From: Zerene cesonia
Lineage: Eukaryota > Arthropoda > Insecta > Lepidoptera > Pieridae
Length of the DNA stretch: 64,000 nt
NCBI RefSeq assembly: GCF_012273895.1
Contig: NC_052119.1
Location: 7,697,990 to 7,761,989, forward strand
Direction: 5' to 3'
Positions within the stretch are counted from its first letter, which is position 1; each line of letters opens with the position of its first letter. Made by a program: the position numbers and the translations under genes. Of the stretch, positions 35,286-49,125 are shown piece by piece. Below the pieces are notes generated by a model. The model had not been told where the DNA came from, made no database searches, and was given only the letters and a program-made list of their open reading frames with translations.

Positions 35286-35491
35286 TTTTTCTTTTTTTTT
35301 TAGTCATAGCGGGCAACTGAGCTGGTGGTTCGCCTGATGGTAAGCGAGCACCACCGCCCATGAACATTCGCAAAGGTAGGGCCTCTGCGAATGCGGTGCC
35401 CGCTTTTTTGAAGTAAGGGAAAAGGAATGGATTAACGATTGGAAAGAAGGAATGGACTGGGACGGGGGAAAAGGAAACGGGCCTAGGAGTG
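35286..35491 (-). mobile_element. SINE, Metulj-like, 5'-truncated, right arm only
   Basis: On the plus strand it begins with the T-rich complement of the poly-A tail, then TCATAGCGGGCAACTGAGC, TGGTGGTTCGCCTGATGG and CACCACCGCCCATGAAC. It ends near GGGCCTAGGAG, so the head is missing. The left arm has uninterrupted sequence at the matching place (about 21121-21140). The insertion therefore happened in one copy after the arms diverged. No clear target-site duplication was identified. Confidence 0.82.
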
Positions 35492-38400
35492 GGAAAGTCA
35501 CAGGTATATCTATACTATAGTTCCACATAGAAAAAAGGAGAAGAAGTCGAGAATACTTCTAGAAGGTTCTATTCCCCGCCAACGTGTATCCGATACGCCT
35601 GCATAGTTGATGCGCCTACGAAACCCATTGTCGGTGGCGTTAGGGACGTTCCGACAATTTCGCCTTTGTGGTTTGCGCACAGGAATTTTCACCGGCTATG
35701 CGATTTTAAAATGAACTATATGAAAATCGACCCCAATCCATTGGCAGCGCGTAACATTTGTGTTTTATGAAATAAAAACGGTTATATTGTAAAGCTTATT
35801 TTTTTGTACGACTATTTGCCCCACAATTTTTTGTGTGTGTGTTATATTTCGTATAATTATATCCAATTCAAAAGGAATATATTGAATCAATACATAGTGA
35901 AGACAAAAACACATTCATTCCTATTTTCTATAGCAAAATCTTCTTTAGACGAATAATCATTAATCGTTTATTAAAAAGAGGTCCGACTATAATTTAAGAA
36001 TTTTGCCAGGCTAATATAACATTAATGTTAATCACGATGAAATACAATAGGTTACCTTTTTGGCATTACATTTACTTCATAACCATTGAATTCAATAAGC
36101 GCTCTCAAAATCAAAACAGAACGAAATTTATTCACAATGCGATGCGATAATGGCTTTAAATTTACAATTTGCATAATTTTATGAGTCGCTTATCTTAAAC
36201 AGGAGTAATTAAAGATAAGAAAGTTTATGTGCAGTGTAAATTTAACGTTAAAACGTATCACGTACCTAAGCAACATATACACAGCTACTTTGTTATTTAA
36301 TTGCATTTTATAGTTTTAAAGCAATGCTTAATAAATATGCGTAAATAATAAGAATAAAAAAAAACGAAAAGATTAAACTTTGATAAAACAGCATTGAATT
36401 TGCCAAAAGATTTTCACAATACTGCAAAATCAATGATAAAAGCTACGTTTTAACACCAAATATTATTTAAGTAATAGTGATTAGCTTACAATGAGCACAC
36501 GGCTTTAATCGAGTTGTATTAAAAAAAAAGTTAATGGGCATAAGCCCAGGTGCTTTCAGAAGCGAAAGCCTCTCATCTGTGCCATATTTCATCTCGATCT
36601 GTTTAACGGTTCTAGTTCGATTGAGTACCGTACAAACGTACATCCATCGTAACTTTCGTAAATAATAATAGAAGCGCATTATGAAATTGTTCAAATGCTT
36701 AAACAATTTTCGCGTCATTAAATATCCGTACATACTAAACGAATAAATACAAACGTCATCCAATCGCTCCCACTGCCAATCAATGGCTAATTATTCAGAT
36801 AGCAGGTAATTCGCTAATTAAATATTAAAATTTCAATCATATCGCTGACGTCCGATCTCCACCAATTTGATTAATTTAAAAGGTACTCGGCAATAATAAT
36901 TTTAATCAAATGATTGCAAAGTAATTTATCAAATTCCGCTCATAACAAGCCGCTATAGAGATGTTTCACGCACATTTATATTTAAGACACAAGATATTTA
37001 ATGTAAATTACAATATGCTTTACTATGTGTTTTCTTGTAATCGGTGATTTTTTTCTTCTTTCCCTTATTGATACAATATGCAATTAACTCCATAATGATA
37101 GCTAATTAAATGAGTTGAAATACATACGATTATGCTTCCTATTTTAACGGCGTTCCCAAAACGAAGGAGATCTTCAATTGCACTGTTTGTATTTTATTTT
37201 AGTTTTCTTCCTCGATCACTCCGCGGACTTATAACTGATTCGTGGGATTTTTTATTTTAAATAGGAAACCGTTGTTATTTGATCGTATTTTAGAATCTAG
37301 AGTAGAACCAGATACATAGGTGAACTTTATTGAAAATAAAAAACTTATTCACAATGTATTTTAATAAATGCATAAACAATGTTTCCGTTTCAGTAACGAC
37401 TCTTTCAGAATACGGAGATATTTAAAACAATTCAAAGTCTTATCATACAATTTCACAATAAGCAAAGCTGCTTCCACCGCGCATTACACAGTTAATTATA
37501 TTTCAATGGTCTCCGATATTGTCAAATTGAAATATTGTCGCAATGTTTTAAACTCGACAATGACATAAATATTTATTAAATGCGATCCGGTGTTCGATAT
37601 AATTTTCGTACCTAGTCTGCAATAAATCTTAAACAAACCAAAGCAAAATAGCTTCGCCATGAAAATCTATATTTAATTATGGGTCTCAATAATCTAGGGT
37701 TTGTTTTGGTTAGCGTACCACACCTAACTCCTTAATATCTCATAAATATCATTTTAACAGTTAGTTAGAATAATATAGTTAATTATGAATTGTTCATTTA
37801 AATTATGTACAATTTTCAATTTCTCTTTATATCGCTACAAATAAATAATTTTCAAATGACGTTTGTAGCATAACGCAACAGTGTATTTACACCAAATATT
37901 TATTACCGCTCAGTTTTGCCTCGAACCAAATTGTTAGCTGAAATCATAAAGTTTATATCAACGAAGTTCTCTATAAAAGTAACGATCCGTCTTGATCTCG
38001 GGAATCAGAGGGAAACTCGAAGGAAAAATTCAATTTGAAACACAATGTTGATGCTGAAGGTGAGCGAGCTATTGATATATCATTTCGTTTAGCCAACGTT
38101 CACTCCAATTGTTTACTTAATATCAACACACTTTGTGATGACAGAGTTGAAATTGTTGCATTGGTTGAAATTGAATTCATAGTTGCAGTAATTACTGTAT
38201 TCTTAAACGACGTGTAATTGTTTATATTAAATATTGTGCTTCGACGTCAAACTGTTGCTGCTATTAGCCTAATACGAGAAAAAGACTGATATAAAAATAA
38301 TTCGGTCAAAAAGGTTCCATGTTCTGCTAGAAAATATTAGTAAATAATATCCGTTTTCAAGCCACGATGAGCTTATGCTTAATGAAATTGAAGCAGCCTC

Positions 38401-40238
38401 GATACAAATGAATTAACAAAAAAAATGTTAACGGTCAAAACATGAAGACGAGCCAGCAGTGGAAAGATCAACAAGCCACTCGAATGTTAATGGGACCTCG
38501 TCAAAGGGCTGAGAGGCGACGGATCGCGCCTGTCCGAATAATAGTCTAAACCGTTCGCTGTGTTCGTGACCCGACCCTTGTCAAGTACCAGTCGATTAGC
38601 TTAACGCTTACACTAATTATTATACCTACTAAATAACCTATTGACCCCTCGTTACGGCTTTCAGATTATTTTTAAGAGGCTCTTCACTGAATGGAAGCTT
38701 TTTTTTTTCATCATCAACTCTTCATGCTGTCTACTACTTGCTTTATGAGCTGTCACACGCACGGGACCTTTATTTATTTTTGTATGTTTAAATGCTGTAA
38801 ATTGAAGACATACAATAGTATATATCAATGTTTGTCCTAAAACAATATTAAAACTAATAATGAATCTTCTATAACTTCAATACCAGTCAACAAATTATTG
38901 CTCAGTATGAAAAAATTGTTCATCCAACAAGCTGCCTATCGTTCAATAAACCTATTGCCAAAACTCCCCAACAACGCCGACGAACTAGCGGATCGTATTA
39001 CATCACATCATTCGCATAAAAGAACATAAAAAGATTGATTCAATATAAACCATCAACACGTTGAATCTAATCAGCGTCAACGGATCCCCGGGCCAAAGAT
39101 ATTCAAATCGAGAGCCGACTCGCGGGACGTTCGACTCGACTCGGAATCAAGGCAGCGGAATCGCCGAATGAAACTGTTGAATACGTTCCGCGCAAACTTA
39201 CGCTCCGTCAGTCGGAATTTTATTTGCCCTTTGAAAAACAAATATGACGGCTTTTAATTTATGAACGCGCCAGGCGCTGATCACCCGACGCTGCGTTGAG
39301 CCTTGCCAGATTTTAAATTTTTGCCTTTCTCGCCTTTAGCTTTTCTGCACGTTCGACGCTCCGTTAAAATTTTATTGACCGATTCTTCTTTGAAAGATTC
39401 ACTTTTATTTGACCTGTAAGGAATTAGGATATTGCATTTTTGTTTAGTTTATATTATGATGTTGAATTTCAACCTCATAAACAATCGTTTAAAAAAAAAT
39501 TAAAATAACTTCACTTTTCTTCGGGACAACATCAACATTCACAATGAATTAAAAAAAAAACTAACAATAACTTATACATGTAAGAAATAAACTACAGGTA
39601 TCCGGGCAGAATAATATATAATAATTGGTAACCCTGCCCACCACTGACATTCCACTTTTAAATTCGTGTTTCGTTCATTTGTTTTTGTAAATTTTTTTTG
39701 CGTCGTTTGCGCCGTGACGACGGTGCGCTGGCTAATGGAGATATCGCATCTGTCATATCAAGAATATATCCTTTGACAGTTTTATTGCGATCGTAGATAT
39801 TCAGATAAAACGTTCAGCGTGTGTGGATAAGTTCGCCCCGCCGCGCCGAATGCTCGCTCATGACTTTTGACAACGCGAAACTTCTAAGCTCGAGGAATTA
39901 ATATACAATAGCATCAAATGCACGAAGTTGCAGTGCTACTTAATTGACGAACTTCTTGTTCAAACGGTTAAAAATTCTTTTACAGAAATAAAAATGTGAA
40001 GAAGTAGAACTAACTACCCAGTATCATTTTGGTGCTTTCAAGGAAGGTCAAACGGTCGTGGGCAAGGTTTAGTGGATAATTATCCCATATCCTCTACTTT
40101 TTCTTCTAAACGCTACAGTATTTCGTGAAGATTTCAGTGCAATGCTACTTTAACGCAAGTGTCTATTTAACATATAACTTATCAATTCAACCACAGACCG
40201 AATGCACAAAGACTTAAAACATAAATCGACTTGACCGA

Positions 40239-40640
40239 AACCATAACGCTAACTTAATATTAACGCTGAGGGAATCGGAATAAACCACGGCAGCATCTAT
40301 TAAACTTCCCGAGTTGCCAACTAACTAAAGTTAATTACCTCACAATATTCCCATTACTATAACCGCGACAGACAGACGAGCGTCTAAAAGCTATTAAAAG
40401 CTAGTAACCCAGAGCAGCGTAGTATAATAGCAACTCGGCAAAAACTCAACTCACATTCCACTCAAATACACTCGGAGCATTCGTCAGCGCTAAATGTAGG
40501 AGCTAAAAATGAAAAACTCTCCCCGGAGACGCGATTAGCGAATGACATTTCTTATTTAGCGCTCTCGATCTTTAATTCTACCGATTTAACAGTCCCACAA
40601 TGTAAATAATGACATCGGTCGGCGATGGAATCGATTTTTT
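40239..40640. promoter_or_regulatory. Enhancer-like unique island (right arm)
   Basis: Counterpart of 16000-16400, with the same homeodomain-type cores and few differences. Function is inferred from composition only. Confidence 0.2.
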
Positions 40641-42449
40641 TTGTAATAATTTTCAGCGTATAGCATTTTAACTAAATATTTAAGCGTAAATAGCTCTATA
40701 TATTTAATCTGTGTGTAAAAATTGTTAAGCATGGATAAAAATAAACTTTGAGCTTACAATAAATCTGAAGATTAGAATTCAGCAACTTTTTAGACCTTTA
40801 ATTACGCAAGGAGATTAATAACATAATATTTCATCTAAATTTCGAACAAAAAAGCTGACCATTTACGTTATTATTACAACAAAAAACATTGTTAACGGGA
40901 TTCGTTTAATGTATTCGTTTAATTCGTTAAACTCATAATAGTCGAACTACTTCTCCCTACGACATTATCGTAACAAGTAAGTAGGTAGATACAACATCAC
41001 CTTTCTGACTTCGCAAATAAAACCATTGTAATTCACATCACCCCAGAATAGCTGTCTTTAATTATCATTTCTCGAAAGCAACGCTATATTTACTGTTACC
41101 ATAAAAGAATAGTTGTTTGTCGTCATTACGTACCTATTGCGTTGAGAACGACACTTTTTACATTTAACTATTATAAATGATCGCCTTATGTTAACTCGTA
41201 TGTTTATTTCATACAAAAAGTTACAATAATGTATGGATGTTGTAATGTATGTAAAAAATATGGATAATATAAGTATATACCGATTCAAGAATCCCTTTAC
41301 CCATATACATTCGTTATTTTTAATGAAATTTTCTCTCATCAATTTTGAAAATTTTCTTTTATATATATATTTTTTTAAGGTTTTCCGATAATAGTTAAAA
41401 AAATATAATATATAAAATTAAATTTAGGACAATTTTAGGTACGTTAACATACGTCAGACATAAATTTAAGATTGAAAGTTATTAAAAAAAGGATACTAAT
41501 GAAATAAAATCATGTTATTTAATTGCACATTTTTTAGTAGATAATGTATGTGGGTTTATAAAAAAATATGTAAAATATAGGTAACGTAAAGATGATGGTA
41601 CATTTCGACTAATATTTAATAAGCTTCTTTTCATACAATGTTTGATATCATTTCGTAATAAAATAAAACCCAATCTAAGTCATGTGAAGCGTGTGTTTCA
41701 TATATCATTTTTTTAAGTTTTATAATTGATTATTCATTATAACAACCTCTATCATACGCATCTTACGCAAAAATTTTAGCTGAAACATTACAATAATATC
41801 GCAACAAACGCCAAGCCTTGTATGTGAAATCTTTATACCATGCAATGAATAACGCATCCCCCAAACCTCGATCAATCCGCGACCACCGTTTCAGAGGCCA
41901 CAAATGAACACAAAAAAGCTTTCGCAATATATACCAGTCCACGCCTTATTGAATCTTTCGTCCATCATCTCTCGTCCTGGGATGTAATTTGTTTGCGGTC
42001 CCCATTACGCTGGCCGTTTAAATGTGGATCAGTCATCCGTTGAGCCCAGGGCTACACACCAATGATTTTATACAACGCGACACCGCTTATGAGCTATCCA
42101 GTAATCTGTGATGTAGCCTAATAGCCGCTGTAAGATAAATTATACTTGATAGTTGTCAGTCCGTATTGTGTCAGTGTATGGGCATTTATTATTTAGGGGC
42201 TATAGTAACATTATTTAGTTTTAGAACAAAAACTATGTGTTATACGTGGCTTTGGTAGATAGGCTTCATAAATGTAACTTGTTTTGTCATCTGCCTACAT
42301 ATGGGCTATGGCTATGGCATATGGCTATAGGCTATACCTACTTACTTAATTTTTCGTGAGAGGCTGGATCGACATTGAATCTTCTTGACAATATTTCTAA
42401 ATCGATTCCAGATTAATATAATCGTTAATTAAGTACATGAATAAAGAAA

Positions 42450-42785
42450 CAGATTTTTTTTTATGTCACAGTCGGCAACGGAGCAGGTGGGACGCCTGAT
42501 GGTAAGCGCTACCACCGCCAATAAACATTTAGAGAGGCATAAGGTCCATTGCAGACCTTACGCCTCTACAAATGGATAGCCAACTTTAATTTGGGAAGGA
42601 ATTAAGAAAGGATTGGCGAGAGAAATAAAGGAAAGGACTGGGAAGGGTAAGGAAAAGGATAAGGGCCTCCGGCTCCAAACGAAACACAGCAGTATGCTAT
42701 TTCGCGCCGGTTTTCTGTAGGGGTGTGGTACTTCCCCGGTGCGAGCTGGCCCAATTAGTGCCGAAGCATGCTCGACTACCGCATA
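42450..42785 (-). mobile_element. SINE, Metulj-like, full length (right-arm copy)
   Basis: Allelic or paralogous copy of the SINE at 13829-14139 in the opposite orientation: T-tract at 42450, GTAAGCGCTACCACCGCC module, pyrimidine/purine-rich middle and GAAGCATGCTCGACTACC head at the right end. It has a slightly longer poly-T and a few substitutions. Confidence 0.8.
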
Positions 42786-44483
42786 CAATTATTTATATTT
42801 TATAGATTAATTAAAGACACTTTAAATTTTTTTTATTAATTTTCAAAAACATCCCCATCTCTTAGGCTACTTTAAAAATAGTTCACACAAAGAGCATGCG
42901 AAGTGACCGGTGTTACACTTAATTGCTTTACTTACCGCGGTCGAGCCACAGACTATAATCTCCCATCTTATCTCCGATGATTTTTTTTTTTGCACAACTT
43001 GTATATGCTTCTGTAAATTTACTCCTGAGGTTGGTCTGTTGATCGTTTATTTGTATCGTTTTGATCAACGAGAGGAGAGGACAAACAAGTAGCTGAGTAG
43101 AAACGTAATTTCCATAAACATGTGCAACATTTTTGCGTATATTCTTTTTAACAATCGATGACTATTGGTACTTTGCTATGACACAAAATGATGATGATAT
43201 TTCGTTACTTATACTACGATATTGTATGTTGAAACACTTTTCGCAATGTGTGTCGTTTTGGATAGATGTTTGATTTATTTGAATCTATTTATTACCTATT
43301 GTATATTTATCGTTTCCTGGTTTCATACCTACCAACTAAACTAAAATTATATCGTTAATATAACTAAACTATATAAAACTATATAAATTAAATGAATAGA
43401 CATCGCTGTCGCCGTTGAATAAAATCTTATGAAACTTCACCTTCAAGAAATGTCTCACGAATTAATTTACACCCTTTTGGTAATAATTATTATTACTACA
43501 CTTTTGCCATATCAAAATCAGTACACCTTTGACATAATCATATAGAAACTTTAATGCATTAAAATATTGTAAAAATAACAATATTCATTTGAAATTACAT
43601 TTTAAAAATAAATAATATTTCCACATATCAATCGTTGCAATTCCACAAAATTATTTCACGAAACGACAGACAGTTTGACGTAACAGAAAAATAAAAGCTG
43701 ATCTGTTCGAGCATACTTAACATTATAATCATTTGTTAAAAATAAAGCCTCGAGAGCGACTAAATAAAGCCTCTCAAAGCCGACAAAGTCACCCACATCA
43801 AATTTTATGAATGAGCCGGCATTTATTGACAAACGCGATCAACGTTTGTTTTATTATTTATTTGCATGCAAATTTCATATTTTTACGCCGCCATGATTTG
43901 CCGACGGAATAAAACTAAAAATCCGTTCAAACAGTTTGTGGATTGCAATATTTGCAAATGGCTCAGTTTGGGTTTGGTCACGAAAACCCAGTTTACGTTT
44001 TAAATACATCTCCGTGGCTTTGACGATTTCGTCTACGCATTGGTGGACCTTTGTATGCGAAGAGTCCTGATTACTTCGAAACTACAACGCATTCACTTCA
44101 ACACAACCTTCTCCTAGTTCGTAAATGTATTTGGGTCATTCGATTCTCATTTAGGCTCGTGATACATAAACGTTTTCTCGTCGGGTTATTTGAAACAATC
44201 GATGCATATTATGAATACACAAAATTGCGTTTCAAGTGTAATTCAAAGACAGAAATATCATGAGGCGTTGTTAAGATAACATTTGATATCAGTTTTACAT
44301 ATGTCATCAATTCCTTGTGGGAATTTTTAACGCGTTTTCAAAATTTTGTCATGACAATTCGTAATTTATAGTTTAAATCGGAATCGGAGAATCGAATCGG
44401 AAGAGTCGGTTACAATACTCAGCACCTTACAATTGGACATTATTTATATCACACCATATTCTTTACCACAAATCAACGGTTCA

Positions 44484-45484
44484 TCACCAGTCTTACCGGT
44501 TTCTCATAGCTTTCGTACAGCCAAAAGGAGCCGAAATTCAGCCTCAGCCTTCAAAGAGCGAACATCGATCGGACGGTCGAAAAGGGTACCTGAGTCATCT
44601 TATATCAACGTCAACATGATGCTGACAGGCAAGCTAATCAGATAGCACTCGCAGATTCGTTGAAACAAAGACGACACGACAAGGAACATTTCAAACGCTG
44701 TATTCAAGTGTTTTAATACATGTATATTTTTTATTATAAAAGTACGTATAATTAATAACTTTTAAAAATATTTCTAGAAGAATCGTCTATGGTTTTATAA
44801 TCAGGAACATATTTATAATGCAATTTCCTCATATTCAACGACATATTGTACATTAAAATGTTTTATTTTTCTTTAACTGTTATTATTAAATAATTTTAGA
44901 CACGTTATCAACAACGTCATCGTTTTACAAAGAGGAATTTCATTATTAACAGAACAAACACTAAAAGAATAAAACAACAGGCAAAGACGATTACCGTATC
45001 CCATAATAGCCGAGAGCTTTCTAGAACAGAATAATTAAAATTCTGGATTCAGCTTGGCATTTCCAAGAAACGTTAACATTATTATAATTCGGAATTGCGC
45101 ATTATCATATAAATTAGCGTTTATATTTAGGCAACTTGTAGCTAGCTATCCTCATTAAATTCTTTAGTACTTAAATATAAAGCGAGCTAAGAATACTTAA
45201 CAGTCTCAAAGTAACTCTCTTCAAAATATATTATTATTTCGCAAGTCTTCGTTGTTAATTAGTATATCATAGAAAGGAATGGTTAAAATAAAAGAATGAA
45301 ACATAATTATTTGTCGATTTTCAATTTAACAGTGAAAATTTGTACTAAATGTTTATGAGAGTTTCATTATTTAGAAATATTACAATTATAGGTAAAATAT
45401 TATAATATAACTTTACAGTCTAACAACCCATTTACATTATATGTGTGTGCATTAAATAATAAAATATATTTATTCAAGTAAAGA
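44484..45484. other. No gene seen; right flank of inverted repeat
   Basis: At 44484 similarity to the left arm stops abruptly. The first 200 bases are less AT-rich, the rest AT-rich, with no recognised gene or repeat. This sequence was not found beside the left arm, where a LINE and a gap occupy the corresponding place. Confidence 0.6.
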
Positions 45485-45625
45485 AGTACTTTTGAATCGT
45501 CATAACATAGAATTAATATCTACCACCGGCTCGGAAATTAGTTTCTCCATAGAGGAATCAAGAAGAAACTCTGTAGCAGGTCTTTTAAAATTATGTAAAT
45601 TTTCCATGGTTCTTACGCAATGCAT
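45485..45625 (+). repeat. Degraded lepidopteran interspersed repeat, cut by gap
   Basis: The series TACCACCGGCTCGGAA, TCTCCATAGAGGAATCAAG and AAGAAACTCTGTAGCAGG resembles a very common lepidopteran repeat that reads approximately CCGGTTCGGAAGCAG then GAGAAGAACCGGCAAGAAAC (from memory). The copy is decayed and stops at the N run. Confidence 0.45.
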
Positions 45626-46625
45626 NNNNNNNNNNNNNNNNNNNNNNNNNNNNNNNNNNNNNNNNNNNNNNNNNNNNNNNNNNNNNNNNNNNNNNNNNNN
45701 NNNNNNNNNNNNNNNNNNNNNNNNNNNNNNNNNNNNNNNNNNNNNNNNNNNNNNNNNNNNNNNNNNNNNNNNNNNNNNNNNNNNNNNNNNNNNNNNNNNN
45801 NNNNNNNNNNNNNNNNNNNNNNNNNNNNNNNNNNNNNNNNNNNNNNNNNNNNNNNNNNNNNNNNNNNNNNNNNNNNNNNNNNNNNNNNNNNNNNNNNNNN
45901 NNNNNNNNNNNNNNNNNNNNNNNNNNNNNNNNNNNNNNNNNNNNNNNNNNNNNNNNNNNNNNNNNNNNNNNNNNNNNNNNNNNNNNNNNNNNNNNNNNNN
46001 NNNNNNNNNNNNNNNNNNNNNNNNNNNNNNNNNNNNNNNNNNNNNNNNNNNNNNNNNNNNNNNNNNNNNNNNNNNNNNNNNNNNNNNNNNNNNNNNNNNN
46101 NNNNNNNNNNNNNNNNNNNNNNNNNNNNNNNNNNNNNNNNNNNNNNNNNNNNNNNNNNNNNNNNNNNNNNNNNNNNNNNNNNNNNNNNNNNNNNNNNNNN
46201 NNNNNNNNNNNNNNNNNNNNNNNNNNNNNNNNNNNNNNNNNNNNNNNNNNNNNNNNNNNNNNNNNNNNNNNNNNNNNNNNNNNNNNNNNNNNNNNNNNNN
46301 NNNNNNNNNNNNNNNNNNNNNNNNNNNNNNNNNNNNNNNNNNNNNNNNNNNNNNNNNNNNNNNNNNNNNNNNNNNNNNNNNNNNNNNNNNNNNNNNNNNN
46401 NNNNNNNNNNNNNNNNNNNNNNNNNNNNNNNNNNNNNNNNNNNNNNNNNNNNNNNNNNNNNNNNNNNNNNNNNNNNNNNNNNNNNNNNNNNNNNNNNNNN
46501 NNNNNNNNNNNNNNNNNNNNNNNNNNNNNNNNNNNNNNNNNNNNNNNNNNNNNNNNNNNNNNNNNNNNNNNNNNNNNNNNNNNNNNNNNNNNNNNNNNNN
46601 NNNNNNNNNNNNNNNNNNNNNNNNN
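45626..46625. other. Scaffold gap, exactly 1000 N
   Basis: Placeholder-sized run; open frames reported across it would be artefacts of N. Confidence 0.98.
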
Positions 46626-49122
46626 TGACAGATTCGAAATTCAAATGTAATATTTTTTTATAATTAAGTGTAACAGTATTTATGGCCAGACTAAGTAGTA
46701 TATCGCCACGTGCAATGCACTTTATATTTATATACTTTTCCGATCGAAGTTCTCAAAAATGAAGGTGGTTCTCAATTTGACGGTATTTTTTGGTTTTCTT
46801 CCTTGATAACTTCGTAGGGATCCAACAGATCGACGTGTTACGTCCCATTTTAAAATCTGGAGTGGTAAAAAATATTGATATGTATCATTCACCCAATAAA
46901 CATTTATCATTAGTTTCCCAAAATAAATGTTTCATAATAAAACTAAAGGAGCTTTACCTTTTATAAAACTAAGCACATGCAACGCGTAATACTTCGATAA
47001 TTTCACATCAGTTCGTATTGCATTAATTCCTAACTAGCAAGAAAACATTTCCCTGCCGTGTCCCATAACAAATTCTTAAAAGAATATCATTTTACAATTC
47101 ACATAACAGCGTGAAGGAGTTTTCGCGAATTCAACGCGACAAATGGCCTGAACGCTGCAAATGCGAACATTTTGTATTTTATATTTCAATGTTTTCTCCC
47201 GATATCTCCTTACGATGCATTTTAAAATATCTACATCGAACGTTGCGAAAATAATTTGCAACAATGTGTTCCCCGACTTATTGTGTAACTCTACTGTTCA
47301 ATTTGAACTATTGAATTAGTCTTACGCATTGAATGTGGAAAGTTCATATTTAATTTTACAAGAAAAACGCAAAAAAAAACCTTAGGCATTATAGGCTATA
47401 ATTTAACATCGTCCTTAACTGGAGTTTCAACTGCTTGTAATTATATAAACACTCAAAAACATTAAAATGGCAAACAAAAACAATGGGAGCATTAAATTAA
47501 AGACCGTTTTGTATCGATAAATTTCATATAAACGAGAAATACGCAAAAGCGAAAACCTATTATTTCATAAAACATGCAAAATTCAACTCAATCAGAATAA
47601 ACGACGCACAATCTCCGATCAATGGTAATAAATTATTCTTGGAATTTTACAGCGCTCTGCATTGCTAATTCAGTTAGTGACATAAAATAGCCACTCCACG
47701 GGTCTCGGAATAATTGGATAACTGTGCAACTGTTCGATGGCGATTCCCCAGCCATCCGCACTGAAAATATCTTAATATCCGCAGAATATAAAAAGAATGG
47801 AGTCAGTCTATTATAAAGGTATATTTTGCGAGTGCATTTTATGTTTTATACTGGTTATAGAACGCGCTTTGAAAACTGTCATTTACTGTACATATATTAA
47901 AGTACGTAATATAAAATAGGTATACTCGATCGAATAAAATCGCGATCGAATCTAATCTCGAACTATGGAGTTTCTTAAACGTGAAACCTTGTTTCGTTTG
48001 CACGTTTAAAGAGTTTATAATACAGAAATTCAATGATTTCATTTAGATTTCAGTACGCAATATCAGCCTTTCCAAAAGCTATAAAAACGATAACTATCGA
48101 CATAAGCGTACTAAACGCTTAATGATCGAAATCAATTCCACGCTCGGCGACAACGCTTTTTTTACTTCATTTTCTCAACACAAAAGTTCGGTAGCCAATG
48201 ATGCGGAGTGCTTGTCCGCTGTCAAGCGCTTGATTGACAGCCGTCCAGAGCCGATTAGATATGCCACGCTATCTTCGCAGCGGTCATGCGCGCTGTTTTG
48301 TATGTAAATGCGCATGATGCGGACTATATTATTTGCTACTAAAATATACGATTAATGTGGACGTGTGACCGCTTTATAAATATGTAAAGGATATGCTCAG
48401 TGCATGCAAACTCTGTGAACACATCTCATGCAAGTTCCGTCATGTATAGACAATAAATGTGTGAAAACATCTTTTTTGATCAACATCTGATAATATTGCG
48501 ATGTATTAAGTTTTCGCAGCGTTTTCTTTTGTTATGATTGTTGAAAATGCTACCGAATAAAAAGACCGAAAGCTTCGAAAAAATTAGACCATTTCTGAGC
48601 TTCTTCTAAACATGTTAAAACTATTATATTTATTACATAATTTAAATGAACTTAATACCATCCCATCGTATCCACTACACATGTACGATCAAAATTCTTC
48701 GCATCAATTATATTAGCTTTAATTAATTATCTAATAATCAACCATAATCAACGCTGTATGTAATTAATCGTCACTCAAAGGGAACGTCAATTATACGTAT
48801 ATTCGCGACAAGTAGTACTTAACAATCTTCCTTAACAAGCCTTTATTTAAGATCAGATATTCACATTTACTACCATTATGAGTGGTACATGGTACTTACA
48901 TCAAATTTCCATTGAAAAACATCGATTTGCACAATCATATTAATAATTATAATCATACATTTGAGCTTCAACCTTTTTCCAAGATTATTCTTTAGAGAAA
49001 TGTAATTAATCTTTATTAATCTATTATTAATCTTAATCCTATTTTAATTTAAAACCATAAGTTGTAGGTAGTCTGCCAAATATAACCTTACTGTAAGTAT
49101 TTTCCTATTGAAAAATGTCTGT
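46626..49122. other. No gene seen
   Basis: AT-rich unique sequence. Short frames at 46728-46910, 47076-47264, 47839-48042 and 48122-48307 have no recognisable product. A less AT-rich island at 48130-48320 contains the paired CTGTCA/TGACAG sites listed separately. Confidence 0.55.
48219..48242. promoter_or_regulatory. Candidate Extradenticle/Homothorax binding site cluster
   Basis: The bases CTGTCAAGCGCTTGATTGAC followed by AG contain TGATTGACAG, the textbook composite Pbx/Exd-Meis/Hth site. An inverted CTGTCA half-site lies just upstream, and a perfect 12-bp palindrome TCAAGCGCTTGA sits between them. Function is inferred from motif match alone. Confidence 0.3.
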
Positions 49123-49125
49123 GTG

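Larger units (their letters stand above)
31774..44483 (-). repeat. Right arm of giant inverted repeat (12.7 kb)
   Basis: This is the reverse complement of 12081-24636. It is about 150 bp longer, mostly because of a SINE at 35286-35491 that is missing at the matching left-arm position, and a CA-rich insertion at about 34472-34510. Both edges are inside continuous sequence: AAAGCTAAAAAATCCCC at 31774 and CAACGGTTCA at 44483. The divergence of a few percent fits either two alleles of a polymorphic insect or a recent duplication. Confidence 0.95.

Noticed and set aside
42558..42788. 76-codon frame on the minus strand
   Set aside because: It lies entirely inside a SINE copy and has a similar chance frame status in other copies.
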